A stretch of 21,177 bases of DNA from Chloroflexota bacterium (GTDB lineage Bacteria; Chloroflexota; Dehalococcoidia; Lucifugimonadales; UBA3495), in NCBI GenBank assembly GCA_028874675.1, contig JAPPJA010000286.1, forward strand, positions 1 to 21,177, given 5' to 3'. Below, piece by piece: positions 1 to 7,644 of this stretch (the first letter of the stretch is position 1; each line of letters opens with the position of its first letter). The notes beneath the pieces are model-generated. The model had not been told where the DNA came from and ran no database searches. It worked only from the letters and a program-made list of their open reading frames with translations. A program made the translations under genes and the position numbers.

Positions 1-161
1 TTGTCGAGATGCAGCCTTGGTTCAATGTATTTGGTAATGCAAGGCGGTGTTTACTTAAACCAACGTCTATATAACTCTTGAAAGTAACCGGCCCCGCTGG
101 TAGGCTGGATTAAAGCCTGTTTTTAGAACGGCATCGGTTGCCGACGTGAGGAGGATTGAGG

Positions 162-380
162 ATGGCTACCCAGCGGATCGCATATTCCTGCGTAAAGTGC
201 AACAACAACAGCTACACTACCGACGAGTTCCGCGCCACCGGCGGAGGTTTCTCCCGCTTCTTTGACGTGCAAAACAAGAAATTCACCACCGTGTCCTGTT
301 CCCAGTGCGGCTACACGGAGATTTACCGCGGCGACACAAACAAGTGGGGCAACGTGGCCGACTTTCTCTTGGGCGGTTAG
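162..380 (+). CDS. Small zinc-ribbon protein
   Basis: A 72-residue protein with two CxxC pairs, C10-x2-C13 and C46-x2-C49, separated by about 32 residues. This is the layout of a single zinc ribbon of the small 'nucleic-acid-binding zinc finger' type found in many bacteria. The second pair sits in CSQCGYTEIY, typical of these ribbons. The ATG at 162 is chosen because GAGGAGG at 148-154 lies 7 nt upstream. A TTG at 156 in the same frame would leave 1 nt of spacing. There is no signal peptide or membrane segment, so it should be cytoplasmic. The first gene in the window, it has no operon partner. Function beyond zinc binding cannot be told from sequence; nucleic-acid binding is a family guess. 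Confidence 0.8.
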   Translation: MATQRIAYSCVKCNNNSYTTDEFRATGGGFSRFFDVQNKKFTTVSCSQCGYTEIYRGDTNKWGNVADFLLGG

Positions 381-421
381 GGCCGGGCCTTTAGGCAGTT
401 TCCAGCTCAATCAAACGAGGT

Positions 422-445
422 AGGGGCGCACGGCCGTGCGCCCCT
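422..445. repeat. Perfect 24-bp GC-rich palindrome, copy 1
   Basis: Each arm is AGGGGCGCACGG followed by its exact reverse complement, with no loop. It starts 41 nt after the zinc-ribbon stop and lies between convergent genes. A second copy is at 3030-3059, and the two share 28 identical bases including a TGCGG flank on the right. It resembles the short palindromic intergenic repeats scattered in many Chloroflexota genomes. It could fold in the mRNA of either strand and act as a terminator or 3' end protector. A weaker hairpin (CTTCCC/GGGAAG, 494-513) lies further along the same gap; the rest of 446-591 shows nothing recognisable. Confidence 0.75.
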
Positions 446-591
446 GCGGTTTCGGTCTGGAGGCCAGTCGCCTATTGTCATTCCGACGGGGTCCTTCCCG
501 ATTGACGGGGAAGAGCCACGAGGGAGATGACGACCTTCCAGGCGGCGCCACCTGCAACTGCCACCCCGCCGGACGTTCTTGGAAACAACGG

Positions 592-1368
592 CTAGAACAG
601 CGACTTCGACTGCCCCCCGTCCACGTTGATGCACGCCCCCGTTATCAGGTCGGCGCAGTCCGAAGCCAGAAAAGCCACCGTTTCGGCAATGGGCTGGGGC
701 CAGCCAAACCGTCCCATCGGCAGGTTTCGGTCAATGAACTCGGCAACCACCTCGGGCGGCTGGGTATTCTGGAACCGTTCCCAGGTGCTGCCCGGGAAGT
801 CGATGGACCCCGGGGCGACGCAGTTGACCAGTACCCCATGGGGCGCCATCTGCAGGGCCAGGTGCTTGGAAAAAGCGATCAGCCCCGCCTTGCCGGTCAT
901 GTAGTCAATGGAACCGCCATGTTCCCGCCCATAGATGGACGATATGCTGATGATTCGCCCCCAACCCTGGGCCTTCATGTGGGGCAGGACCAGGGCGCTT
1001 AACTGCACGGCGCTGAACAGGTTCACCTCCAGCCCTTCGCGGAACTGTTCCATGCTGGTCTCCTCGAACAGCACCGAACCCCGACGGCCCCCCACGTTGT
1101 TGACCAGGATATCCGGGTCTCCGATGCCCGCCACAGTCTCGTCGTAAAAGCGGTGAGCGTCCACCTCGTTGGTCACGTCTGCCGGCGTACCCCGCACCTT
1201 GTACCCCTGGGCGGACAGTTCCTCCACTGCCGTGGCCAATTGTCCCTCGTCCCGGGCGCAGATTGACAGGGAGCACCCCTCGCGCCCCAGGGCTTCCGAA
1301 ATCCGACGCCCCAGGCCCCTGCTCCCTCCGGTAATCATCGCAACCTTTCTCTCCAGGCCCAGTTCCAT
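592..1368 (-). CDS. Short-chain dehydrogenase/reductase (SDR)
   Basis: A 258-residue classical SDR, the usual length. The Rossmann cofactor loop TGGSRGLG is at 13-20, NNVGG at 90-94, and the catalytic set is N116, S143, Y156 and K160 (YMTGK). The C-terminal ITGACINVDGG matches the family ending. An NAD(P)-dependent oxidation or reduction of a hydroxyl/keto group is expected; the substrate cannot be read from sequence. The start is well supported: GGAGGT lies 5 nt before the ATG. It is a single gene, divergent from the flavin monooxygenase at 1725, so the two may share control. It is similar to FabG-like and 3-hydroxyacyl/sugar dehydrogenases, but nothing nearby fixes its role. Confidence 0.9.
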   Translation of the reverse strand: MELGLERKVAMITGGSRGLGRRISEALGREGCSLSICARDEGQLATAVEELSAQGYKVRGTPADVTNEVDAHRFYDETVAGIGDPDILVNNVGGRRGSVLFEETSMEQFREGLEVNLFSAVQLSALVLPHMKAQGWGRIISISSIYGREHGGSIDYMTGKAGLIAFSKHLALQMAPHGVLVNCVAPGSIDFPGSTWERFQNTQPPEVVAEFIDRNLPMGRFGWPQPIAETVAFLASDCADLITGACINVDGGQSKSLF

Positions 1369-1436
1369 GGTGTACCTCCATTACAGCCAGCCATATCCTT
1401 TTCTACCAACATCCGGGGCTGGCCGAGTTTGTGCCG

Positions 1437-1466
1437 ATTATAAGGGTTGCCCCGGACTTATGCCCA
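1437..1466 (-). promoter_or_regulatory. Candidate promoter for the SDR gene
   Basis: On the - strand there is a perfect -10 TATAAT (1442-1437) and, 18 nt upstream, TGGGCA (1466-1461), matching TTGACA at four of six positions. Transcription would start near 1430 and give a leader of about 60 nt before the SDR ATG. It lies in the 356-bp divergent region 1369-1724, which holds this element, the opposite-facing promoter at 1620-1628 and no convincing gene. Confidence 0.45.
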
Positions 1467-1619
1467 TGGCTCAATCTGTGTCCATCTAAACCGTTCTCAT
1501 TCAGCGCCAACCTGGGGCAGCAGTTCGTCAGCCACGAGGCTACTGCGCCAAAGCCCAACCTGCCTCCCGCTTGACCCTCTCTACAACCAGCAATCCCCAT
1601 AGGTAACCCATTGGGGCCG

Positions 1620-1628
1620 TGCTATAAT
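1620..1628 (+). promoter_or_regulatory. Extended -10 promoter for the flavin monooxygenase
   Basis: TGCTATAAT combines the extended TGn element with a consensus TATAAT at 1623-1628. No good -35 is seen at the usual distance, as is common for extended -10 promoters. Transcription would begin near 1635, about 90 nt ahead of the ATG at 1725. An inverted repeat TTGGG-GCGT-CCCAA (1640-1653) lies just after the expected start site and could be an operator or leader hairpin. Confidence 0.5.
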
Positions 1629-1724
1629 TAAGCCGAATTTTGGGGCGTCCCAAGTGGAGTTCCCGCAAACCGCAGGACCTTCACCCATGCCGCTGGCGGG
1701 GCCCAATTCACGAGGAGACTGGGA

Positions 1725-2894
1725 ATGATTAAGCGTTTTTCCGTTCTGTACGTCGGCCAGATAGACCTGGACAACGTGGGCGCCGACGGCACGCCGGCCA
1801 ACGACCGGCTCTATCCCAACGAAAAGCTGGTCCAGGCCTACGACCATGCCGTAGCCCTGGCACAACACTTGGATGAACTGGGCTTCCATTGCATGTGGAC
1901 CGCTGAGCACCACTTCCAGCGCGAAGGTTACGAGTGCCTGCCCAATATGACCCTGCTGGGAGTACACCTGGCGGGCCTCACGAAGCAGTTGAAATTCGGC
2001 GCCGCCTTCAACATCGTTCCCATGTGGCACCCGCTGCGCCTGGCCGAAGACTATGCCATGGCCGACATCCTCACCGGCGGTCGCCTCATCTTTGGGGTGG
2101 GCCGGGGCTATCACTCCCGCGAGGTGGAAACCTTCGGCGCTCCGGTAATCGACAACGACGCCAACCGCGAACTGTTTGAAGAGCAGATGGAGATAATCCT
2201 CAAGGCCTTCAACGAGGACTCCTTCAGCCACAAGGGCAAGTACTACACCATCCCGCCGGACGTGCCCTACCGGGGCTACCAGGTGGAGAACGTCACCCTG
2301 GTACCCCGACCCTTGAACCGGCCCGTGGAAATCTGGCAGCCCATCGCCAGCGGCCGCACCCTGGAATGGATCGCCCAGCGGGGAATCAAGGCCATGGTTG
2401 CCCTCACCGGCGAAGTGCTGGTGGACCGGATGTTCAACTCCTACCACCAGGCCGCCACCGCTGCCGGTCGGGACATCGCCCTCGGCCAGGATATGTGCCT
2501 GGGCTTCGGCTTCTGTCTCGACGACACACAACAGAAGGCCATTGACCGCGTCCGTCCCTACCACGACGAACGCTACAAGTGGTTCGCCCCCTTCGGCTTC
2601 GTCCGTTACACCGACTCCCAGGGTCGGCCCTGGGGCACTCCGGGCGCGCCCACCGGCGTTCCCCGCATCGAGGACGGCGTGCAGCAGAAGGCCTGGTATT
2701 GCGGCCCGGGCGAGGGATTTGTGCCCTTCCTCCAGGAAATGGAGGAAAAGTACCCGGGCCTTGAGGACGTTATGCTCCAGTGGCCGGAAGGCATGCCCTG
2801 GCTGGAGTTCAAGGACCAGCTCTCCCAGTTCGCCGCCGAGGTCATGCCCGCCTTCACCAACCGAGAGGCCGCCGTAGCCGGAGACGATAACTGA
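1725..2894 (+). CDS. LLM-class flavin-dependent monooxygenase/oxidoreductase
   Basis: A 389-residue bacterial luciferase-like (TIM-barrel) protein. The family signature AEHHF is at 60-64. The block WHPLRLAED (101-109) followed by ADILTGGRLIFGVGRGY (113-129) is the standard flavin-binding region. The family uses reduced FMN or F420 to oxygenate or oxidise a substrate, here unknown. Acidic, with no signal peptide: cytoplasmic. The start is supported by GAGGAGAC a few bases before the ATG. Expanded sets of such flavin monooxygenases are known in SAR202-type Chloroflexota, where a role in degrading recalcitrant organics has been proposed; applying that here is inference. It is monocistronic, followed by a repeat-rich convergent gap. 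Confidence 0.9.
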   Translation: MIKRFSVLYVGQIDLDNVGADGTPANDRLYPNEKLVQAYDHAVALAQHLDELGFHCMWTAEHHFQREGYECLPNMTLLGVHLAGLTKQLKFGAAFNIVPMWHPLRLAEDYAMADILTGGRLIFGVGRGYHSREVETFGAPVIDNDANRELFEEQMEIILKAFNEDSFSHKGKYYTIPPDVPYRGYQVENVTLVPRPLNRPVEIWQPIASGRTLEWIAQRGIKAMVALTGEVLVDRMFNSYHQAATAAGRDIALGQDMCLGFGFCLDDTQQKAIDRVRPYHDERYKWFAPFGFVRYTDSQGRPWGTPGAPTGVPRIEDGVQQKAWYCGPGEGFVPFLQEMEEKYPGLEDVMLQWPEGMPWLEFKDQLSQFAAEVMPAFTNREAAVAGDDN

Positions 2895-2914
2895 TTTTCC
2901 CAGCAGGCTCCTCT

Positions 2915-2946
2915 CCCTTGACGAGTGAGGGTTAGGGTCAGGGTGA
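2915..2946. repeat. REP-like tract with (GGGTNA)x3
   Basis: CCCT (2915-2918) and AGGG (2928-2931) can pair as a short stem. They are followed by three tandem hexamers, GGGTTA, GGGTCA and GGGTGA (2929-2946). The CTCTCCCTTGACGAGTGAGGG style resembles a common dispersed intergenic repeat of high-GC bacteria. It begins 20 nt after the monooxygenase stop. Family assignment is from memory of the pattern. Confidence 0.45.
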
Positions 2947-3029
2947 ACAGTCCGCTCATCAGGCCTGATGTTCCACATCTCGCCTGGCCCGGGACCGTTA
3001 CTGGGAACAATACGAAAATTTCGGCACAA

Positions 3030-3059
3030 CGCAGGGGCGCACGGCCGTGCGCCCCTGCG
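3030..3059. repeat. Perfect 30-bp GC-rich palindrome, copy 2
   Basis: Same core as 422-445 (arm AGGGGCGCACGG and its complement), extended by CGC/GCG to a 15+15 perfect palindrome. Again it lies between convergent genes, here the monooxygenase (+) and the isochorismatase-family gene (-). Together with 2915-2946 and 3078-3097 it forms a cluster of repeat-like elements in the 255-bp gap. It may act as a bidirectional terminator. Confidence 0.75.
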
Positions 3060-3077
3060 GCTTTCATATCCCTAATA

Positions 3078-3097
3078 GGCAGACCAGTGTGTCTGCC
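3078..3097. repeat. Small hairpin GGCAGAC/GTCTGCC
   Basis: A 7-bp perfect inverted repeat with loop CAGTGT, 18 nt to the right of palindrome copy 2. GGCAGAC...GTCTGCC hairpins next to GGGGCG palindromes look like parts of one dispersed composite repeat (MITE- or REP-like). No transposase is nearby. Confidence 0.5.
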
Positions 3098-3149
3098 CGC
3101 CTTCTGCTGTTCCACTGGCCCCAGGCCTTGCCTGTCTTGATCGGCCCCT

Positions 3150-3668
3150 CTAAACCACCTGCGCCCCCAGGATCTTCTCCAGGTGCCCCAGCGCCCAGGT
3201 GTGGGCGTCCGGATCAAAGGTGGCCACGCAGTCGGCCGGAACCTCCACCCGGTAGTCCCGGTTGCGGGCGTCTGAGGTCGTATGCAGGACGCAGATGTCG
3301 GTGCAAACCCCGCAGACGATTACCTTCTCCGGCTGCAGATCTGCCAGCCTCTGTTCCAGGTCGGTGTTGAAAAAGCCGCTGTACCGGTTCTTGGGCACCA
3401 GGTTGTCCTCTGTCAAGTAACCGGCCAGTTCGGGTATTACTTCCGGCTCCTCGGTGCCAATAACGCAGTGGACGGGGAAAATCTGGAACTCCAGGTCATC
3501 GGGCAGGTGATGGTCGGAGATGAACAGCACCTTCGACCCGGCAGCCGTTTCCCGCTCCAGCAGTTCCTGGATGCGGGGAATCAGGGGCCTGTAGCCCTCG
3601 CAGTACAGGTTGTGGCCCGGCTCCACAAATCCTCGGACCATGTCTATAACCAGCACCACATTTGCCAT
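3150..3668 (-). CDS. Isochorismatase-family cysteine hydrolase (nicotinamidase-like)
   Basis: A 172-residue protein with the family's catalytic triad: D9 (VIDM), K93 and C126 (VCTDICV). The metal-binding pattern of nicotinamidases is visible as D52-H53-H54 and H67 in FPVHCVIGTEE. A nicotinamidase (nicotinamide to nicotinate, NAD salvage) or a related amidohydrolase is most likely; other members cleave isochorismate or N-carbamoyl compounds, so no symbol is given. GGAGGT lies 6 nt before the ATG. It begins 36 nt after the DUF5671 gene stop and is probably the last gene of that - strand string. Cytoplasmic. Confidence 0.88.
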   Translation of the reverse strand: MANVVLVIDMVRGFVEPGHNLYCEGYRPLIPRIQELLERETAAGSKVLFISDHHLPDDLEFQIFPVHCVIGTEEPEVIPELAGYLTEDNLVPKNRYSGFFNTDLEQRLADLQPEKVIVCGVCTDICVLHTTSDARNRDYRVEVPADCVATFDPDAHTWALGHLEKILGAQVV

Positions 3669-3704
3669 GCGTGCACCTCCGTAAGCCTGTCAGGTCTGGC
3701 TTCC

Positions 3705-4778
3705 CTATCGCGGCTCCGCCCTGGCCTCCAGCTGGAAACAATTCCTGCCCGGTCCGTGGTCCCACAGCGACTCGGAGAAGGAACGCCGCTCCCTTTCTTC
3801 CTCCCTGTTGTCGGTAGCGAAGAAGGCGCAAATCTCGTAAGCGTTCCCCTCAGAAATCAAGTATTCATAGGGACCCCCCGTTTCCGGGTCCTCTATGGAT
3901 TCCACGTAAAACCTGGGGCCGACCAGGTCTTCCAGGCTGCCCGGCATTTCCCCGTTCAGTCTGTAGTAGGTATCGATGTTGCGGGATATGTCCCTCAGGT
4001 GGCCAACTCTTTCCCGGTCCAGGCGAACATCCCGCTGCTCACCGGGGGTGCCAACCAGGTAGATGGAGTAGCCCAGGGTCGCCACCACGACCACCACCGC
4101 CCCAATCACCAGGCCCCGCAGCATCGGCGCCGCCCGGCTTACCGACTCGGTTACCTGGTCTTCCGCCTGCCGCATGTCCCACAGGTAGTAGGCGAAAATG
4201 GGGCCGGTTATCAGCAGGATTGCCAGTACCTTCAGCACAAAACCGGCAGTCGGGTCCCCCGCCAGCAGCCTGGCCAGGAGGGCTATTACGTCGCCAAGGA
4301 TTATCGCCGCCCCCACTACCAGGGTAAGGTAAGTGAGCCACCGGCGAATCAGCGACTGCCGCCGTTCCGGGTCGGCGGCCACCGCCACCGCCAGTCGCCG
4401 CATCAGGAACAGGTAGAGGGGAAAGGCCACTATGATAGCGGCCAGCGCAGTGGTCTGGGCCGCCGACGGGCCGGGCTCATAGCGATAGATGGAACTCGAA
4501 AAATGGTAGTCAATGAGGCCGAAGAAGACCGCGCCCAGGCTGAAGGCGAAAACATACAGGGCGATGAAGGATACCAGGTATAGAAACGCTTCCCGGGCAT
4601 GCAGGTATGGCCTGGGCCGGGGCACCGCTACCGGAAAGGCTACCTCCGCAAAGGCCCCCAGCGCGTTCCGGACCTCCCGCTCCTGCCAGCCAGCCTCCAG
4701 CAGCACCTGGCGGATTACGTCCCGCTCCTGCCCTCGCTCAAGAGCCTCCTTGATGAACTGCCGCAGCTCTTCATTCAT
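3705..4778 (-). CDS. DUF5671-type membrane protein with pilin-like C-terminal domain
   Basis: A 357-residue protein in three parts. Residues 1-45 form a small helical domain (FIKEALERGQERDVIRQVL, then GWQEREV) of the UBA/short-helix type often fused to DUF5671. About five membrane segments follow, near 64-89, 106-126, 147-170, 178-200 and 220-242. Residues 250-325 form a soluble domain that looks like the globular part of a type II pseudopilin: an RVGHLRDISRNIDTYY helix, LNGEMPGSLEDL, then DPETGGPYEY at 297-306. No function is established for such proteins. The ATG overlaps the upstream gene's stop as ATGA, implying translational coupling. Family naming is from pattern recognition. Confidence 0.75.
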   Translation of the reverse strand: MNEELRQFIKEALERGQERDVIRQVLLEAGWQEREVRNALGAFAEVAFPVAVPRPRPYLHAREAFLYLVSFIALYVFAFSLGAVFFGLIDYHFSSSIYRYEPGPSAAQTTALAAIIVAFPLYLFLMRRLAVAVAADPERRQSLIRRWLTYLTLVVGAAIILGDVIALLARLLAGDPTAGFVLKVLAILLITGPIFAYYLWDMRQAEDQVTESVSRAAPMLRGLVIGAVVVVVATLGYSIYLVGTPGEQRDVRLDRERVGHLRDISRNIDTYYRLNGEMPGSLEDLVGPRFYVESIEDPETGGPYEYLISEGNAYEICAFFATDNREEERERRSFSESLWDHGPGRNCFQLEARAEPR

Positions 4779-5662
4779 GGCTGGGCATGCATTGCCTCGG
4801 CGGAATAGCTTTCGTCCGTGGCCAGCATCTCCGAAAGGCCCATTATTTCAAAGCAGTCCTGCAGGGTAACCATGTTATCCACCAGGTGCGCCGTGGTCCC
4901 CTTAGACTTCAGCTCCTTCATCAGGTTGGCAACCACCTTGCTGACGGTCAGGATGGCGCTCCCCGGGTAGATGACCAGCTTGAAGCCCAGTTGCTCCAGT
5001 TCGCGGGCGGTAAACAGAGGTGACTTTCCCGTCTCCACGAAATTGTAAAGCAGGGGTACTTCCACCGAGGCCACCACCCGTTCCGCCTCCTCGGGCGACC
5101 GGATGGCCTCCACGAACAGCACGTCGGCCCCGGCTTTGGTGAAAGCCTCGCACCGGCGCATGGTGTCGTCCCAGCCGGTCACCGCCAGGGCATCAGTCCG
5201 CACGATGATGACGAAATCGTCGTCCGTGCGGGCGTTCACCGCCGCCCGTATCTTGCCCACCATCTCGTCAATGCCGATGACCCGCTTGTTGTCCAGGTGC
5301 CCGCACCGCTTGGGGAATTCCTGGTCCTCGATGTGCACCCCGGCCACGCCGGCCCGCTGGTACTGGCGGATGGTGCGCTGGATATTCAGGATGCCCCCGT
5401 ATCCGGTATCGGCATCGGCAATCACCGGCACGTCCACTGTGGCGGCAATTCCCGCCGCGTTCCCCACCATTTCGCTCATGGTGGCCAGGGCCAGGTCCGG
5501 GTACCCCAGCGCGGCCACCGAAGTGCCGGCGCCCGTCATATAGACGGCAGGAAAGCCCGCATTCTGTATGATTCGGGCCGTAAGGCAGTCATAGGCCCCC
5601 GGCGCCATGATTATGCCGGGTTCCCTCAGCAGCTTTCGGAGTTGGGTAGCAGGGTGCGGCAT
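4775..5662 (-). CDS. Isocitrate lyase/PEP mutase family enzyme (methylisocitrate lyase-like)
   Basis: A 295-residue protein, right for the methylisocitrate lyase/carboxyphosphonoenolpyruvate mutase group. The active-site loop KRCGH is at 118-122, the form seen in PrpB-like lyases (isocitrate lyases usually have KKCGH). The Mg-binding DADTGYG is at 83-89. It should cleave or decarboxylate a 2-hydroxy-di/tricarboxylic acid through an enolate; 2-methylisocitrate, dimethylmalate and oxaloacetate are all used in the family. No prpC/prpD is nearby, so the substrate stays open. GAGAGGT lies 7 nt before the ATG. It overlaps the DUF5671 gene by 4 nt and starts 123 nt after fabG, behind a terminator-like hairpin. 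Confidence 0.88.
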   Translation of the reverse strand: MPHPATQLRKLLREPGIIMAPGAYDCLTARIIQNAGFPAVYMTGAGTSVAALGYPDLALATMSEMVGNAAGIAATVDVPVIADADTGYGGILNIQRTIRQYQRAGVAGVHIEDQEFPKRCGHLDNKRVIGIDEMVGKIRAAVNARTDDDFVIIVRTDALAVTGWDDTMRRCEAFTKAGADVLFVEAIRSPEEAERVVASVEVPLLYNFVETGKSPLFTARELEQLGFKLVIYPGSAILTVSKVVANLMKELKSKGTTAHLVDNMVTLQDCFEIMGLSEMLATDESYSAEAMHAQP

Positions 5663-5754
5663 AATTTGACCTCTCGACCTGTAATAATGCGTTTAAGAAT
5701 CCGTGACCTTCACAAATGCCGTAAGGGAAGCCTTCCGGAGCGCCAGAGATCGCG

Positions 5755-5781
5755 AAAAGTGCAGCAGGCGCCGGCGCTGCA
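5755..5781 (-). terminator. Terminator-like hairpin after fabG
   Basis: On the - strand, 4 nt after the fabG stop, TGCAGC and GCTGCA pair around a GC-rich loop (5781-5760). CTTTT follows at once (T run at 5758-5755). The T run is short, so this may be a partial terminator separating the fatty-acid genes from the PEP-mutase-family gene. Confidence 0.45.
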
Positions 5782-5785
5782 GTCC

Positions 5786-6541
5786 CTACCCCACCATCCC
5801 GCCATCGATGGTTATGACCTGGCCCGTAATGTAGCCCGCGCCCGGCCCGCACAGGAACGTCACCGCCTCGGCCACGTCGTCGGCGCTGCCGAACCGCTCC
5901 ATCGGTATCCTTCCCAGCACCGTCCGCCTGGCCTCTTCGGTCATCTGGTCCACCATGCCGCCGGTGTCTATAAATCCCGGGGCCAGGGCATTGACGGTGA
6001 TGTTCCGCGACGCCACTTCCCGGGCCACGGCCTTGGTAAACCCGATAAGGCCGGCCTTGGATGCGGCGTAGTTCGCCTGGCCCGGGTTGCCGCCCAGGCC
6101 CACCACCGAGGAAATGTTGACTATGCGTCCCTGCCGCCGGCGAATCAGGTGGGGCATAACGTACTTGGTGCAGAGGAAGGCTCCCCGCAGGTTTACTTCC
6201 AGCACCCGGTCCCAGTCGTCCGAGGTCATGCGCAGCAGCAGGCGGTCGCGGGTGATTCCGGCGTTGTTGACCAGGATGTCTATGCGGCCCCACTGGTCAA
6301 TAACCTGCTTTACCAGGGCTTCGGCTTCCCCCTCTTTGGATACGTCCCCAGCCATCATCGCCGCCTCGCCGCCGGACTGGACAATGGCGTTTACGACCTG
6401 GAGGGCGGCTTCTCCGGAGGCCTGGTAATTCACCGCAACCCTGGCTCCCTCCTGGGCCAGCCTGCGGGCAATCACCGCTCCTATCCCCCGCGAGGCCCCC
6501 GTCACCAGTGCCACCTGCTCTTCCAGGCGATCCGCCGCCAT
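5786..6541 (-). CDS. fabG: 3-oxoacyl-ACP reductase FabG
   Basis: A 251-residue classical SDR closely matching FabG. TGASRGIG is at 14-21, NNAGITRD at 92-99, the catalytic tetrad is N117, S145, Y158 (NYAASK) and K162, and the protein ends YITGQVITIDGGMV. It reduces 3-oxoacyl-ACP with NADPH in type II fatty-acid elongation. The frame is open for 70 more codons upstream, but that stretch lies inside plsX. The ATG at 6541 overlaps the plsX TAA by one base (TAATG), a coupling arrangement, and begins a standard FabG N-terminus. The neighbouring plsX and dehydratase genes support the fatty-acid role over other SDR functions. Confidence 0.9.
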   Translation of the reverse strand: MAADRLEEQVALVTGASRGIGAVIARRLAQEGARVAVNYQASGEAALQVVNAIVQSGGEAAMMAGDVSKEGEAEALVKQVIDQWGRIDILVNNAGITRDRLLLRMTSDDWDRVLEVNLRGAFLCTKYVMPHLIRRRQGRIVNISSVVGLGGNPGQANYAASKAGLIGFTKAVAREVASRNITVNALAPGFIDTGGMVDQMTEEARRTVLGRIPMERFGSADDVAEAVTFLCGPGAGYITGQVITIDGGMVG

Positions 6542-7614
6542 TACCGGGAATCCCCCGTCAGGCCGTTGCGGCTGATTTCCGCCAGTTCTTCCCGCATGCT
6601 GTCCAGCAGGCCCATCTCCACGTAGCGTACTGCCGTGTTTATAGCTCCGGACACCCCTTCGGCCCTGGAGGAGCCGTGGCCTACAATCACCGCGCCGTTC
6701 ACCCCGAACAGGGGCCCGCCCATGGTCCGGGGCAGGTTGGTGGTCTGCCACAGCTCGCTGAACACCCCCTTCATCTGCTCTTCAGACATATAGGGAGCCA
6801 GCTGCCTCGACAGATACCCGCCCAGCGCAGTGCCCATGCCCTCGGTGAACTTGATGAGGATATTGCCCACAAACCCGTCGCAGACGATTACGTCGGCCTT
6901 GTCGTTGAAGAAGTCCATGCCTTCAACGTTGCCCACAAAGTTCAGGTGGCTCTGCTCGAAGAGCTCATAGCTCTCCTGCACCTGCCGGTTGCCCTTGGAC
7001 TGCTCGGACCCGACGCTGAGCAGGGCGACGCGGGGATTTTCGGTACCCAGGAACCGGTGCGCGAAGACCGACCCCAGGGCCGCGAAGTTCAACAGCTGGG
7101 AAGGCCGGCAGTCCACGTTGCTGCCCAGGTCCATCAGCACGGTGCGGGGGGCCAGCCCCAGGAAGGGGCCCCCAATGCAGGGACGTTCCAGCCCATCCAT
7201 CACGCCCAGTACCAGGGCTGCCGTGGCCATGGACGCGCCGGTGGAGCCCAGCGATACCAGCACATCGGCCTCTCCTCCCTTGACCAGCCTGGTGCCCACA
7301 ATGACCGAAGCCTCCGGCTTTCGCCGGAAGGCGTGCATGGGGTGCTCGTCGTCCCCTATCTTTCCCACCGAGGGCACCACCTTTACGGCCCTGCCGTTCA
7401 GGTCATACTTGTCCAGTTCCGCTTCAACTTCGCCAACGTCGCCCACCAGCAGCAGTTCCATGTCGTGGTTATCCAGGGCCGCCACCGCCCCCCTGACCGT
7501 TTCCCGGGGGGCATGGTCGCCGCCCATGGCATCCACCGCGACGCGAATGGGCTCTCCTGGCCTGGACGATGGATTATTAAAGCTCTCCATACTGTTGTAC
7601 CTGAACCTCCGCAT
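6541..7614 (-). CDS. plsX: Phosphate acyltransferase PlsX
   Basis: A 357-residue PlsX. The hallmark DAMGGDHAP is at 28-36, with later family blocks such as LGSNVDCRP, CDGFVGNILIKFTEG and GAVIVGHGSS. PlsX converts acyl-ACP plus phosphate into acyl-phosphate, the donor for PlsY, at the cytoplasmic face of the membrane. The start is uncertain. ATG 7614 has no clear ribosome site, while ATG 7590 (residue 9) has a weak AGG 9 nt upstream and gives 349 residues; the family core begins only at about residue 22. It is 30 nt downstream of the MaoC dehydratase gene and overlaps fabG by one base. plsX beside fab genes is the common bacterial arrangement, but fabH, fabD and acpP are absent here. Confidence 0.93.
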   Translation of the reverse strand: MRRFRYNSMESFNNPSSRPGEPIRVAVDAMGGDHAPRETVRGAVAALDNHDMELLLVGDVGEVEAELDKYDLNGRAVKVVPSVGKIGDDEHPMHAFRRKPEASVIVGTRLVKGGEADVLVSLGSTGASMATAALVLGVMDGLERPCIGGPFLGLAPRTVLMDLGSNVDCRPSQLLNFAALGSVFAHRFLGTENPRVALLSVGSEQSKGNRQVQESYELFEQSHLNFVGNVEGMDFFNDKADVIVCDGFVGNILIKFTEGMGTALGGYLSRQLAPYMSEEQMKGVFSELWQTTNLPRTMGGPLFGVNGAVIVGHGSSRAEGVSGAINTAVRYVEMGLLDSMREELAEISRNGLTGDSR

Positions 7615-7644
7615 CCCATGCTTTGCCGGCGGCGGCCGCGCTCG

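Noticed and set aside
1581..3029. 482-codon open frame antisense to the flavin monooxygenase
   Set aside because: It mirrors a clear luciferase-family gene and runs into repeat DNA; no domain is visible.
422..3059. CRISPR-like repeats
   Set aside because: Only two copies, 2.6 kb apart, palindromic, with genes between them and no spacers or cas genes.
6542..6751. 70-residue N-terminal extension of fabG
   Set aside because: The extension lies wholly inside plsX, has no FabG similarity, and the ATG at 6541 gives a normal FabG with a TAATG junction.
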